Shown: positions 9,037-18,203 of the stretch, piece after piece
Numbering within the stretch: the stretch's first letter is position 1
Layout: each line of letters begins with the position of its first letter
NCBI GenBank assembly: GCA_025350045.1
Contig: JANXYM010000012.1
Location: 41,593-105,592, forward strand
Length of the DNA stretch: 64,000 nt
Source: Methanomicrobiales archaeon
GTDB lineage: Archaea; Halobacteriota; Methanomicrobia; Methanomicrobiales; Methanospirillaceae
Direction of reading: 5' to 3'
Notes under the pieces: model-generated
Told to the model about the DNA's origin: nothing
The model's input: the letters and a program-made list of their open reading frames with translations, nothing else
Databases searched by the model: none
Translations under genes and position numbers: made by a program

Positions 9037-9829
9037 ACGGGCCCAGCTGGCGATGATGCTGGAAGTGTGCGCATTTCCAAAACCCGGAAATGTCGATCGC
9101 TGCCATGACTATCCTGAAACCCGTCTCGAACATTTTCTTGCATCCACCATCTTTGCCCGCCCGGCTCTTGAAGAGGCAGAGAAGGGTGAAGGAAGGATGG
9201 GCGAGATTATCCGGCATGCGGTCCAGCTGACCAGTTGTCACGCGGGGGGAAATACCCACTTTGGGGCATTTATTCTCCTGATCCCTCTTGTGTATGGCCG
9301 CTCCATTGAAGGAGCCCTGAAAGCCATTGAAAAAACAGATACCTCGGATGCGGTTGCTTTTTACCGGGCATTCGGTCTGACCAAAGTCCACACCTATTCA
9401 GATGATGTGCTGGATGTGAATGATCCAAAATCGCTTGCGGTATTGCGGGAGCGCGATATGACACTTCTGGATGTCATGCTGCATTCCGCAGCACACGACA
9501 TGGTAGCACGGGAGTGGGTGACCGGCTTTCCCTTAAGCCGTCGCGGTGCAGATCTGCTCAAACAGTTTGGAACGGGACGCAAAGCAATTGTCCAGATGTT
9601 CATCACCCTGCTTGCACAGGAGCCGGATACCTTCATTGTAAAAAAACACGGCAGCATCATAGCACAGGAAACCATGCGCAAAGCCCGTGAAGTACTCGAT
9701 GGCATCGAGACTTTGGAAAATTTCGATCAGGACTGTATTGACCGGAACATCAACCCGGGTTCGATTGCCGACATTACCATAGCAGCGATCTTTATCGCTC
9801 TTACGGAGGGTTGGGAATGGGACTCTTGA
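9023..9829 (+). CDS. CitG/MdcB-family triphosphoribosyl-dephospho-CoA synthase-like protein
   Basis: 268 residues from ATG 9023; GTG 8999 and ATG 9008 are possible earlier starts. The family opening MLEVCAFPKPGNVDR, the CHAGGNTHFGAF motif and DVMLHSAAHDMVAREW identify the triphosphoribosyl-dephospho-CoA synthase superfamily, which joins an ATP-derived ribosyl triphosphate to a nucleotide cofactor. Methanogens do not use the citrate lyase prosthetic group, so the substrate here is probably different. From memory, CitG-like and DUF447 genes also occur together in tetrahydromethanopterin gene clusters of C1-metabolising bacteria. The start overlaps the marker-9 stop and the end overlaps the next gene. 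Confidence 0.8.
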   Translation: MRAAERAQLAMMLEVCAFPKPGNVDRCHDYPETRLEHFLASTIFARPALEEAEKGEGRMGEIIRHAVQLTSCHAGGNTHFGAFILLIPLVYGRSIEGALKAIEKTDTSDAVAFYRAFGLTKVHTYSDDVLDVNDPKSLAVLRERDMTLLDVMLHSAAHDMVAREWVTGFPLSRRGADLLKQFGTGRKAIVQMFITLLAQEPDTFIVKKHGSIIAQETMRKAREVLDGIETLENFDQDCIDRNINPGSIADITIAAIFIALTEGWEWDS

Positions 9830-10371
9830 AACCGGGTATCAACGAAGTCATTGCCACGACGGAGTACAATGCTGCACCCATGGGAATCATTGTGAGAGAG
9901 GGTGTAGCAAGAATGGTCCTGTTCTCCGGCAGCCATACAGCGAATAATATCGAAAAAAATGGTTGGCTTGTGGCTAATTTCGTGTTTGATCCAGTCCTGT
10001 ACGTAAGAACGGCTTTTGAGGATCTCCCTAACGAAGCATTTGCAGAAGAAACGGTCAATGGCAGGAAGATGCACAGGCTCAAAGAGACGGATGCCTGGGC
10101 TGCATTCACGGCAACCATTGAAAAAAAAACCGACGAGGCCCTTATAGTCAGCCTGACCCTTGAAAAAGAGATCATTGAAGAAGTGTCTGTGCACCCGGTA
10201 AACCGCGGTTTTAACAGTATCATTGACACGACCGTGCATGCCACACGATACCGGATGAACCGTGATCCGAAACTCAAAGAACAGATCGATTATCATGCAG
10301 GCATTGTCAGGAAGTGTGGCGGAAAACGGGAACTTGAGGCCCTGGAACTCCTTATGCACCGGATTTCCTGA
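9817..10371 (+). CDS. DUF447 family protein
   Basis: 184 residues from ATG 9817, chosen because GGAGG lies at a normal distance (9805-9809); a TTG six bases earlier would be too close. The sequence shows a split-barrel flavin-binding-like start (GINEVIATTEYNAAPMGII, ARMVLFSGSHTANNIEKNGWLVANFV), as in DUF447 proteins known structurally but without assigned function to my knowledge. The C-terminal helical part contains NRGFNSIIDTTVHATR. It overlaps the end of the CitG-like gene, completing the trio with marker 9. I infer a role in modifying a C1-carrier or flavin cofactor, without direct proof. Confidence 0.78.
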   Translation: MGLLKPGINEVIATTEYNAAPMGIIVREGVARMVLFSGSHTANNIEKNGWLVANFVFDPVLYVRTAFEDLPNEAFAEETVNGRKMHRLKETDAWAAFTATIEKKTDEALIVSLTLEKEIIEEVSVHPVNRGFNSIIDTTVHATRYRMNRDPKLKEQIDYHAGIVRKCGGKRELEALELLMHRIS

Positions 10372-10522
10372 TTTTTCCTTCCCGGTGCCCGGACAACGAC
10401 CTTTTCCTGCAGTTCAAAGCACCATATGATTTTATATTACACTGCTGAAACTCACTATGTCAGCCTTTTTGTCGGAAAGAATGCGGAAGCAACACAAAAT
10501 CACGGTGGAGACTTGAGAGAAC

Positions 10523-11869
10523 ATGCGTCCTATCAGTAATCGGAAGAAGTTCATCTATGACATATTCATCATTCTGAGCGTTATTGCATCTATCGCGATA
10601 ACGTACATCTCCATATCCCGGGGGATCTATGATGTCTTTCCGTACTTCTACCTTATTCCGGTAGTGCTCATCGCGTTCACCCGGCCAAAGATCAGCATCT
10701 TTGTTACCGTGTTTGTCGGGTGGCTCTATATCGGCCTGGTATACTCACTGGGTCTGCCGGATACCGGCATATTTGCCCGGGCAACGGTCTGGTTCTTTAT
10801 TTTTGTCTCTATCGGGGTACTCATATCAACCTATTCACGGGAATACCAGAAAGAAGGCGAACGGAGTTGCGGATCGTTTTTCAACTCGCAGGCAGGGGCA
10901 TTCGGATATGACCGGGAAAGTCTGCAGATACTAGATCCAAACCGGAAATTTTCCCAGTTCATAGGCTATGACTGCCCGGCGCTGCTGTCAAAGACGCTTC
11001 CTGAGATCATCACCGAGACTACAGAGCGGGAAACATTTCTCGCAAAAGTGCGCGATACCCGAAGGGCTGGGGATATTGAGGTACAATTCACCTGTGCTGA
11101 CGGGAGTAAACGCTGGGCACTGGTATCTGCCACGGACTGCGCTGAACCATCAATTCTCTGTACTGCGGTAGATATTACCGAGCAAAAACAGGCACAGGAT
11201 TCCCTCAGTCTTGCAAACCGGAAACTTAACCTGCTCAACAATGTTACCCGTCATGATATCCTCAACCAGCTCACCGCGCTCATCGGGTATCTCGAACTCT
11301 CTAAAGATGACATACAAGACCCCCGGTTACTGAGCTATGTTACCAAGGAAGAAAAGGCAGCAAATGCGATTCGCAACCAGATCCTGTTCACCCGGGATTA
11401 CCAGAATATCGGGGTTCATTCCCCCCAGTGGCATAATATTGCAGAGACGGTCTCCCTTGCCATGGCCACTCTTGATATTCACCAGATTAAAATGACGGTA
11501 AACCTCGCTTCCGTTGAAGTCTATGCAGATCCCTTACTTGAAAAAGTGTTTTACAATCTGATCGAAAACTCCCTTCGTCATGGGGAACGGGTGACAGAGA
11601 TAGAGATTTTCTCGGAGCCGGTCGGTGGGGGTATCGATATCGTCATTAAAGACAATGGTTCAGGAATTCCTGAGGATGCCAAAGAGCGGATCTTCCGGAG
11701 AGAATATTTCAAACATACGGGCTTTGGTCTCTTTTTAACCCGCGAAATTCTCGCCATTACCCATCTGACCATATCAGAGACCGGAACCTTGGGAAAGGGG
11801 GCCCGGTTTGTGATCCATGCACCCATGGGAACCTATCGCTCCCTTGCGGGTAATGGTACAGAAAAATAG
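10523..11869 (+). CDS. Membrane sensor histidine kinase with PAS domain
   Basis: 448 residues. Four membrane segments occupy about residues 11-105, with the hairpin motif SRGIYDVFPYFYLIP between the first two. A PAS domain follows (about 120-225, ending TAVDITEQK). The kinase core has an H-box RHDILNQLTALIGYLELS with H244, the N-box NLIENSLRHGE, the G1 box DNGSGIPED and the G2 box TGFGLFLTREI. It should autophosphorylate at H244 in response to an unknown signal. The membrane module is closely similar to that of the truncated sensor at 50796-51422. No response regulator gene is adjacent. Confidence 0.9.
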   Translation: MRPISNRKKFIYDIFIILSVIASIAITYISISRGIYDVFPYFYLIPVVLIAFTRPKISIFVTVFVGWLYIGLVYSLGLPDTGIFARATVWFFIFVSIGVLISTYSREYQKEGERSCGSFFNSQAGAFGYDRESLQILDPNRKFSQFIGYDCPALLSKTLPEIITETTERETFLAKVRDTRRAGDIEVQFTCADGSKRWALVSATDCAEPSILCTAVDITEQKQAQDSLSLANRKLNLLNNVTRHDILNQLTALIGYLELSKDDIQDPRLLSYVTKEEKAANAIRNQILFTRDYQNIGVHSPQWHNIAETVSLAMATLDIHQIKMTVNLASVEVYADPLLEKVFYNLIENSLRHGERVTEIEIFSEPVGGGIDIVIKDNGSGIPEDAKERIFRREYFKHTGFGLFLTREILAITHLTISETGTLGKGARFVIHAPMGTYRSLAGNGTEK

Positions 11870-12200
11870 TTTTTTTCACCAGAAATTATCCGTACACTCC
11901 TTCTGCTCTTTTGGGCAGGACCGCAAAATTCCCCGTATGTTCCCGCATCACCCCATGGCGTGTTGCCCGGGGGGATTTTTTTTAGGAACCCCGGGCAAAA
12001 ATGGGATCAAAGGAACGTTTCAGCGGGGGGCTGACTTCCTTGAGAAGAAGAGAGAAAAAACAATCAAAAAAACCTCCGGAGGGATGAGTGCATTACATGA
12101 TAATTCCAGGTTTTTTCCCGGGCATTTTTTATTTAAAAAAAGGATCCCCGCCACCCTTTTTTACCAAAAGGATTTGCCTTTTCCAAAATGGTTCCCAAAG
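11870..12200. other. Intergenic, G- and A/T-run rich
   Basis: Between two convergent genes. It contains several runs (ggggggatttttttt near 11970, poly-A near 12055) but no ORF with coding character. The T-run at 11869-11875 probably terminates the kinase transcript. Confidence 0.4.
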
Positions 12201-12821
12201 TCATTTGGTAAATGTTGCCTGTATTTCAGCCCGGGGAAAATCCTGCCCGCGGACACGCAGGGACCATCGTTCTGTGATGATCATGGTTAAGGTAAGTCCA
12301 GAAAACAGGTCCTGCGTCTCGGGTTGGGAAAAATAATGGGTACAGATCCCATTGCCCCGTAGCACCGTTCCTTCTTCAACTGCGGATCCAGTACCGGATC
12401 GAAAATCCAGATGAGAGAACCCGGAGAAATACAGAATGCCCCCCTTTCTCAACACTCTCACCGCTTCAGCGGCTGCAGCTGCACGATCATTTTTCAGGAG
12501 GTGCGAAAACAGGTGAACCGCAAATACCGCATCGAACCGTTCTGTGGCAAATGGCAGCCTGCGGGCATCAGCGACACAAACTTCTCCTTTCTGCAGCCGG
12601 ACGCTGTTCATCCGGCTCATGGCAACAGCTCTTTCAGAGAAGTCAATTGCCGTTACCTCCCAACCCCGCTGGATCAAAGCAGACTGGGTCTTACCATTCC
12701 CGCACCCCAGTTCAAGCACCTGTGAACCCGGCGGCAGTAATGGAAGATGGTGTACCGCACCACCCCAGACGGATCCTTTGAAGAGATACTCCTCATCCCA
12801 GGCTACGAAATCATCTTTCAC
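12201..12821 (-). CDS. Class I SAM-dependent methyltransferase
   Basis: 206 residues. The Rossmann-type methyltransferase motif I is QVLELGCGNGKT at about 35-46, motif II acid is in VTAIDFSERAV, and the motif IV region reads RFDAVFAVHLFSHL, with VLRKGGILYFSGF after it. It resembles the UbiE/methyltransferase type 11 group, whose substrates are diverse; none can be assigned here. Length is complete. A TATA-like TACTTAAATA on the minus strand lies about 22 bases before the ATG (12838-12848), suggesting a leaderless transcript. It stands alone. Confidence 0.85.
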   Translation of the reverse strand: MKDDFVAWDEEYLFKGSVWGGAVHHLPLLPPGSQVLELGCGNGKTQSALIQRGWEVTAIDFSERAVAMSRMNSVRLQKGEVCVADARRLPFATERFDAVFAVHLFSHLLKNDRAAAAAEAVRVLRKGGILYFSGFSHLDFRSGTGSAVEEGTVLRGNGICTHYFSQPETQDLFSGLTLTMIITERWSLRVRGQDFPRAEIQATFTK

Positions 12822-13079
12822 GCTGCTTCAGCCTCCTTATTTAAGTATCTCCTTTTTTAGTAAAAAGAGGGTTACTATTAAAAAAAGGGTATACACACCC
12901 GTGCTCCGGAAGAGGCAAAGAACAGACCCATAAAAGATCAGAACCGGACATCATGCACCAAAGCACTCATATAACCGGGGGTGAAAATATGTATTTGTAT
13001 TGACGATTATCGACACATCGCAGAGAAAGCATGTCGGAATGAAACAGGTTCATAGCGTAAGGACAACCGGGGCGCATGC

Positions 13080-13874
13080 ATGACCGAGGTAGTCTATCAC
13101 GAGTTCCAGAAGTCCAAAAGAAACCATATCGATCATTCCTACCTTATTGATGTCGGCGAAGAGATCGATATCCAGCAGATCATGGAATATAAATGGAAAG
13201 TGTTCGACAGCGTCATCTTAAAACCCCCTCACCCGAGAACAAGATATTTTGAACTGGTCATCAATGAGCATATCCACGACGGGACATCGATGATTGAGGA
13301 TCTTCAGGTGTATCCGGCCCTTGTCATGAAGAAACCCGACTTGCGGATCCTCGGGTACGTTCTCAAACGCGGGGACTGGGTTATCATCGAAAGGATCTAC
13401 AAAAAAGCAAATACAACCGAGATTCAGTGGATATATTCCGATGATTTCCACCTGTTTGCCATCACCCATGCACAGGACAATCTTGAACGCATGGTAGAGC
13501 AGATCCTCGTAAAAATTGACGAGATCGCTACCTCAATAAAAACCGGGTACCGGGTCTACTCCCATATGGAGAACCAGCGGATGCGCAGGGAGGCTTTCGA
13601 TGCAGTGATGGAAAGCCACAGCGGTATCACGATCAACAAGACCGCTATCCTGAAACACCCTGAATTCCAGCTCATTGCTGAATTGGGTGAAGGAGATCGC
13701 AGGAAGATGCAGGATGAGATCCTGCAGGATCTCGTTGCGCTGGGTGCAACCCTGGATACGTTTGGCGGTTCCAACAAGATCGTTGCCAAACTAAACATAC
13801 CGGAAGATACCGACATCAACAAACAACTGGCCCATATCGAGGAACTGCAGGATCTCGGCTGGCTCTTTGAGTAA
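13080..13874 (+). CDS. Conserved-looking hypothetical protein
   Basis: 264 residues with no signal peptide or membrane segment, so cytoplasmic. I do not recognise a family. Residues 1-135 look like a mixed alpha/beta region (VYPALVMKKPDLRILGYVLKRGDWVIIERIYKK), then helices with repeated heptad-like patterns (DNLERMVEQILVKIDEIATSI, GEGDRRKMQDEILQDLVALGATLDT). The ending ELQDLGWLFE is neat, and the reading frame is well balanced, so it is probably a real gene. It is monocistronic, 200 bases before serS, on the same strand. Confidence 0.7.
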   Translation: MTEVVYHEFQKSKRNHIDHSYLIDVGEEIDIQQIMEYKWKVFDSVILKPPHPRTRYFELVINEHIHDGTSMIEDLQVYPALVMKKPDLRILGYVLKRGDWVIIERIYKKANTTEIQWIYSDDFHLFAITHAQDNLERMVEQILVKIDEIATSIKTGYRVYSHMENQRMRREAFDAVMESHSGITINKTAILKHPEFQLIAELGEGDRRKMQDEILQDLVALGATLDTFGGSNKIVAKLNIPEDTDINKQLAHIEELQDLGWLFE

Positions 13875-14079
13875 AACGACCGTTTAGAAAAACTCTTTTT
13901 TTTGGGGGGAAATTTACCGGTGAAGCGGATGACCGGTTAAGGTAACGGTATGCATTCTGCCGCTGCAGGCTGAAGCGCTGCCAGCACATCACCTGTGTAA
14001 AATAAGAATGAAAACATACCATAATGATGAGTAATCATTCAACCGGTTACCAAGAGTAACCGACAAGAGGGTATCATCA

Positions 14080-15357
14080 ATGCTGGATATCAGGTTCGTC
14101 AGGGCTAACCCGGATGCAGTTAAGTCCGATCTCAAAAAACGCAATGATACAGAGAAGATCGCGTGGGTAGATGACCTGCTCAGAATAGATGCCCGTTCCC
14201 GGGAACTCAAAGGGGAAACGGATGTGCTCCGCCAGCGGCGCAACACCATCGCCCGCGAGATCAATGCTGCACGAAAAGCCGGCCAGGATGCAGCTGCACT
14301 CATGACCGAAGCTGCCGCTCTCCCGCAGAAGATTAAGGATTGCGACTGCGAGCAGGAAGAGAATGCGGCTGCCATCCGCTCTTTTTTAATGCGCCTGCCC
14401 AATATCCTGCACGACAGTGTTCCCGTGGGGAAAGATGATACCGAAAATATTGAAATAAAACGGGATGGTACCCCCAGGACCTTTGATTTCGAACTCAAAA
14501 ACCATGGTCAGCTGGCTGCTGACCAGGGCTGGGCCGATTTCGAACGGGCCACCAAGATTTCCGGTGCAGGTTTTTATTTCTTAAAAGGCAGCCTCGTTCT
14601 TCTCGATATGGCACTGCAGCGGTTCGCACTTGACCTGCTCGCAACGAAAGGCTACATACCGGTCATACCCCCCTATATGATCAACCGTGCTTCGTACGAA
14701 GGCGTCACGGACCTGGGTGATTTTGAGAAAGTGATGTACAAGATCGATGGCAGCGATGCATACCTTATCGCAACCAGCGAGCACCCGATTGGCGCAATGT
14801 ACCAGGACGAGATCTTCGAAGAGAAAGATCTCCCGCTCCGGCTTGCCGGCATCTCTCCCTGCTTCCGCCGTGAGATTGGGGCACACGGCCTCGACACAAA
14901 AGGCTTGTTCCGGGTCCACCAGTTCACAAAAGTCGAGCAGTTTGTCTTCTGCAAACCGGAAGACTCCTGGAAAATTCACGAAGAACTCTTAACCAATGCA
15001 GAAGAGCTGTTCCTGCAACTCGGGCTTCCTTACCATGTGGTCAATATCTGTACTGGCGATATCGGTACGGTGGCTGCCAAAAAATATGACATCGAGGTAT
15101 GGATGCCCCGGGAAAATGCCTACAAAGAGGTGGTCTCCTGCTCTAACTGTACTTCCTACCAGGCGGTACGGCTCAACATCAAAGTGAGGGATAAGAGTGA
15201 GTTTGAAATCAAGCAGCACATCCATACGCTCAACTCAACGGCCATTGCCACCTCGCGTGTCATGCGGGCAATTCTCGAAAATTACCAGGAAGCGGATGGA
15301 CGGGTACAGATTCCACCTGTGCTCCGCCCCTATATGCATGATCGGGAGTATCTCTGA
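14080..15357 (+). CDS. serS: Seryl-tRNA synthetase
   Basis: 425 residues, the common (bacterial-like) class II SerRS rather than the rare methanogen-type enzyme. It charges tRNA-Ser, and its product also feeds selenocysteine synthesis in organisms that have it. The N-terminal long coiled-coil arm lies at about 30-105 (ARSRELKGETDVLRQRRN). Class II motif 2 is FRREIGAHGLDTKGLFRVHQF and motif 3 is the STAIATSRVMRAILENYQ region. TSEHPIG is the serine/ATP pocket. Normal length. It is followed by a T-run at 15357-15364. Confidence 0.95.
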   Translation: MLDIRFVRANPDAVKSDLKKRNDTEKIAWVDDLLRIDARSRELKGETDVLRQRRNTIAREINAARKAGQDAAALMTEAAALPQKIKDCDCEQEENAAAIRSFLMRLPNILHDSVPVGKDDTENIEIKRDGTPRTFDFELKNHGQLAADQGWADFERATKISGAGFYFLKGSLVLLDMALQRFALDLLATKGYIPVIPPYMINRASYEGVTDLGDFEKVMYKIDGSDAYLIATSEHPIGAMYQDEIFEEKDLPLRLAGISPCFRREIGAHGLDTKGLFRVHQFTKVEQFVFCKPEDSWKIHEELLTNAEELFLQLGLPYHVVNICTGDIGTVAAKKYDIEVWMPRENAYKEVVSCSNCTSYQAVRLNIKVRDKSEFEIKQHIHTLNSTAIATSRVMRAILENYQEADGRVQIPPVLRPYMHDREYL

Positions 15358-15364
15358 TTTTTTT
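15357..15364 (+). terminator. T-run after serS
   Basis: A T-run directly overlaps the end of serS (gatttttttat). It is a plausible archaeal terminator before the separately promoted gene at 15436. Confidence 0.4.
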
Positions 15365-15435
15365 ATAAAAAGTCCTGTTTTTTTGCAAATCCTTTTTTTA
15401 TCAAGATAACGTAGATAATAGTAAGAAGGGGTAGT

Positions 15436-17043
15436 ATGGTTTTTCCTGAACTGAACAGTGATGAGTCGGTGATCCTCCAGGCTCACAATATCAAAGTAAA
15501 ATCGGTTGTGTTTGATGCAGTCCTCACGAATAAGCGCCTGATTCTTGTAGATGACAAGAAAGGTCTCATCCCACCCCAGGAGATCCTGATTGCAGCTATC
15601 AATACAGTTGATGGCGGCGAGAATGCAATCCGTGATCCCATCCTCACGTTCTCCATCTTTTCAGCGGGGAGTTCTGCCCGTCAGATGATTCTAACCTTCC
15701 CGCGCGTAGCCAGCGGTGAACGGCGGCGTGAACGGGATGACTGGCTCAAGGCTCTCACCGCCCAGATCGCATCTTCTGATAGTTCCCAAGTAATGCCTGA
15801 GACACCCGATTTCGATCCACACCCTTCGCAAAACGCCGGCGTTACCCCCCCATCATACCCCGGTAGTTCCGCGGGGTCTCCCCAAAAAAAGAAGATCGAT
15901 ATCTCCCGGCCCCGGAGGAGTATTATCGAAGCCGCGCCGGCAATGCCCCGCCCGGTTGAGACCACATCCCTCCCTGTCGGTTCATTCTGCTCGCGGTGTG
16001 GCAACCGGGTTCCTCCCGAATCGGTGTTCTGTAACCGGTGCGGGACAGCAGTAGTGAGTTCTGCAGAACAACCCGCAGCAGCAGTGCCGCAGGCAGTCAT
16101 CTCGATACCGCCGGTTGCCCCAACACCGCCGGTTGCAGCACCCTCATCGGTCCCCCAGGTGCAGATTCCAACCCCGCCGGTCTTTGGTATGGGAGCTGAG
16201 CGCAAGGATCGCACGCTTGAAGAGGTTATTCACTCGATAGAACCGTTGATTGAGGATTCAAAACCCCGCAGCAGTGAGCCGGCACCCCTGGTCCCCCGCC
16301 AGTATCCTGCACCCCCCGCCGTGACAGAGACTCCTGCGGTTGAACCACTCACCACAGATACTCCCGTGCAGGAAGCCTCTGAACAACTACGTTCCGGTGA
16401 GCCTGCGCCGAATGATTCACCCCCCTCGGTTCCGACCCCTCCTGCACCCCTGATAATTCCCCCCCGTCCCCCAAAAAAAGGAAAACTCGTCAGTATGGCA
16501 GTGCTTGCCATCGTAATTCTGGCAGTTATTGGCGGTATTGTTATCTTCTCAAATATATTGGGAACAACACCGGGAAACACAGCAATAACCCCGGCAATTA
16601 CACCGGTTCCCACCATCGCCGTGGCAACACCCGCGCCGGTTCCTTCGCCCACACCCAAGACGACTTTCGTGGCAACCGCGACACCGGCCCCGGAACCAAA
16701 ATTCAGTATCCCGGCCAGCGGGGTTTGGTTGAGGATTACCTATCCCGGCAAGTACAGTGGTACATTCGGTACACCGGGAAGCCAGTACCCTGTCGGGGAG
16801 AGGGATACCGGGGACCAGCTCTATACGGTATCAACCATTAACGGCCCGGTTGTAGCATCCATCCAGAAGCTGGACGGTTCGTCAGATAAACTCACTATCG
16901 AAGTGTATAAAAACGGCGCACTGATGAAACGTGCGGTTACGGTAGCCCCCAAGGGTATCATCGATCTCCAGGTAGATCTCAAACCAACACCGGCACCCAC
17001 ACCCGTTCCCACTCAAACCGTGAATGTAACCGAAACAGCATAG
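15436..17043 (+). CDS. PH-like domain, zinc-ribbon, single-pass membrane protein
   Basis: 535 residues. Residues 1-115 resemble a bacterial-type PH domain (VFDAVLTNKRLILVDDKKG...IAAINTVDGG). A double zinc-knuckle FCSRCGNRVPPESVFCNRCGT lies at about 182-202. A long Pro/Ala/Val-rich linker runs to about 350, then a membrane segment (LVSMAVLAIVILAVIGGIVIFS). After a Thr/Pro-rich spacer, an outside domain (VWLRITYPGKYSGTFGTPG) precedes a TPAPTPVPTQ tail. This inside-linker-TM-outside plan suggests an envelope-linked sensor or scaffold. The PH-like part recalls the C-terminal modules of the protein at 18204-21076. Function unknown. Confidence 0.8.
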   Translation: MVFPELNSDESVILQAHNIKVKSVVFDAVLTNKRLILVDDKKGLIPPQEILIAAINTVDGGENAIRDPILTFSIFSAGSSARQMILTFPRVASGERRRERDDWLKALTAQIASSDSSQVMPETPDFDPHPSQNAGVTPPSYPGSSAGSPQKKKIDISRPRRSIIEAAPAMPRPVETTSLPVGSFCSRCGNRVPPESVFCNRCGTAVVSSAEQPAAAVPQAVISIPPVAPTPPVAAPSSVPQVQIPTPPVFGMGAERKDRTLEEVIHSIEPLIEDSKPRSSEPAPLVPRQYPAPPAVTETPAVEPLTTDTPVQEASEQLRSGEPAPNDSPPSVPTPPAPLIIPPRPPKKGKLVSMAVLAIVILAVIGGIVIFSNILGTTPGNTAITPAITPVPTIAVATPAPVPSPTPKTTFVATATPAPEPKFSIPASGVWLRITYPGKYSGTFGTPGSQYPVGERDTGDQLYTVSTINGPVVASIQKLDGSSDKLTIEVYKNGALMKRAVTVAPKGIIDLQVDLKPTPAPTPVPTQTVNVTETA

Positions 17044-17063
17044 GATGGAAGTCAGTCCCTTTT

Positions 17064-17354
17064 TTAGCCATTCATATATTGCATAAAAAACCGATACGCA
17101 TCATAAAAAAATACCTTCTTCACTGAGACCGTGCCGGATGTACGTTCAACGGTTATCCGGCCAATAAAATGGTTATATCCGGACCATTTCCCGGTTTTTG
17201 GATTCTCAGAACGGGATGCTCTTTTTGGGATCGATTCATGCCTTTGAACCGGTCGGGATCCGGAAAGTCTGCAAAAAAACTCCTGCAATTTCCGGGTGAC
17301 CGGATCTACACGTCCAGTGCAGTGCACTGCATGGGTCATGTCATAGACAATCAA
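17064..17354 (-). CDS. Possible small hypothetical protein
   Basis: 96 codons from TTG 17354, or 91 from ATG 17339. The sequence is basic and aromatic at the end (KTGKWSGYNHFIGRITVERTSG ... YDAYRFFMQYMNG). A TATA-like stretch is present on the minus strand near 17403-17417. No family is recognised; it could be spurious. Confidence 0.25.
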   Translation of the reverse strand: MIVYDMTHAVHCTGRVDPVTRKLQEFFCRLSGSRPVQRHESIPKRASRSENPKTGKWSGYNHFIGRITVERTSGTVSVKKVFFYDAYRFFMQYMNG

Positions 17355-17495
17355 TACGCGGGTTTGTTCTCAGGGTACAATCTCTTTTTTTCATTTCGGT
17401 GTGCATATTTTTTTTAAAGGCCAATCAGTTCCCGGTAGTGAACAAAAGGAGAAAGTGACAATGGATATCTATAGTATTATTATATGCTGTGTGCC

Positions 17496-17666
17496 ATGGA
17501 TCCTGAGCAGGATCCCGAATGGAAGTCCCCTGAACTGATTGCGCTGGTGCGGAGTACAGCAGAAGAGGCGATGCTTTCGCCCTGCAGGTGCAGCGATGTG
17601 ATGATACTTCAGAATTTTTTTAAGAGAAATTGCCAGATGTCTCAATGCGAGGCATGCTTTGAATAG
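17496..17666 (+). CDS. Possible small Cys-rich protein
   Basis: 56 codons from ATG 17496 (MDPEQDPEWKSPELIALVRS). It has five cysteines arranged CRC...C..C..C near the end, which could bind a metal. A TATA-like tctatag lies 22-28 bases before the start. Short and unmatched to any family I know; the opposite strand also carries an ORF here, so confidence is low. Confidence 0.3.
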   Translation: MDPEQDPEWKSPELIALVRSTAEEAMLSPCRCSDVMILQNFFKRNCQMSQCEACFE

Positions 17667-17819
17667 ACAGGATCTGAATCCCCTTCTTTCGGGTTTTGGC
17701 AATAACGCGAATTCATGAAAGAAAGCGAAGGTTGCGGACCCTGCGGCATGCACAAACTCTGAACTTCCTTCCCAGAGATGGCATGAATCAGTTCTTTAAT
17801 TAATCCAAAAAAACGAAGA

Positions 17820-17894
17820 TGCTGCTATGGGGATTCGAACCCCAGTCGCGGGCGTGAAAGGCCCGCATGATTGGCCGGACTACACTATAGCAGC
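17820..17894 (-). tRNA. tRNA-Glu (anticodon TTC)
   Basis: On the minus strand the 5' acceptor GCTGCTA pairs with TAGCAGC, followed by discriminator A. The anticodon stem CGGGC/GCCCG encloses CTTTCAC, giving anticodon TTC. The T-arm is GGGG-TTCGAAT-CCCC. No intron and no encoded CCA. It reads glutamate codons and also supplies Glu-tRNA for tetrapyrrole synthesis, the precursor of F430. Confidence 0.95.
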
Positions 17895-17922
17895 AAGTTG
17901 CTCTCTATAATTACCCTGCTGC

Positions 17923-17932
17923 TTATAAATAG
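17923..17932 (-). promoter_or_regulatory. TATA box of the tRNA-Glu gene
   Basis: CTATTTATAA on the minus strand, about 30 bases before the mature tRNA 5' end, is a good archaeal TATA box. Confidence 0.6.
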
Positions 17933-18203
17933 ATTATGGAAGAAAACAGACCTTTTTACCCGATTTCCTGTGAATGGATCTGGCCAGGGATATCCCACCC
18001 GGAAACGGAACGGTGAAAAACCTGTTAAATCATTTTTTTTTATTTTTGGACCCTTCGAAATAAATAAATATTATAGCAATAAATTAAAACATGAAGTGAA
18101 GAAACAGTCTCCATGGCCGGTGGAAAATACAACAGCAGTTACTGAAAAGTTTAAAAGAATGGTTTTTTTATAACGGATACGTAAAGAGTATATTGAGCGT
18201 CCC

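Noticed and set aside
17469..17753. 94-codon minus-strand frame over the possible small Cys-rich gene
   Set aside because: No recognised features; retained only as competition for the low-confidence plus-strand call.
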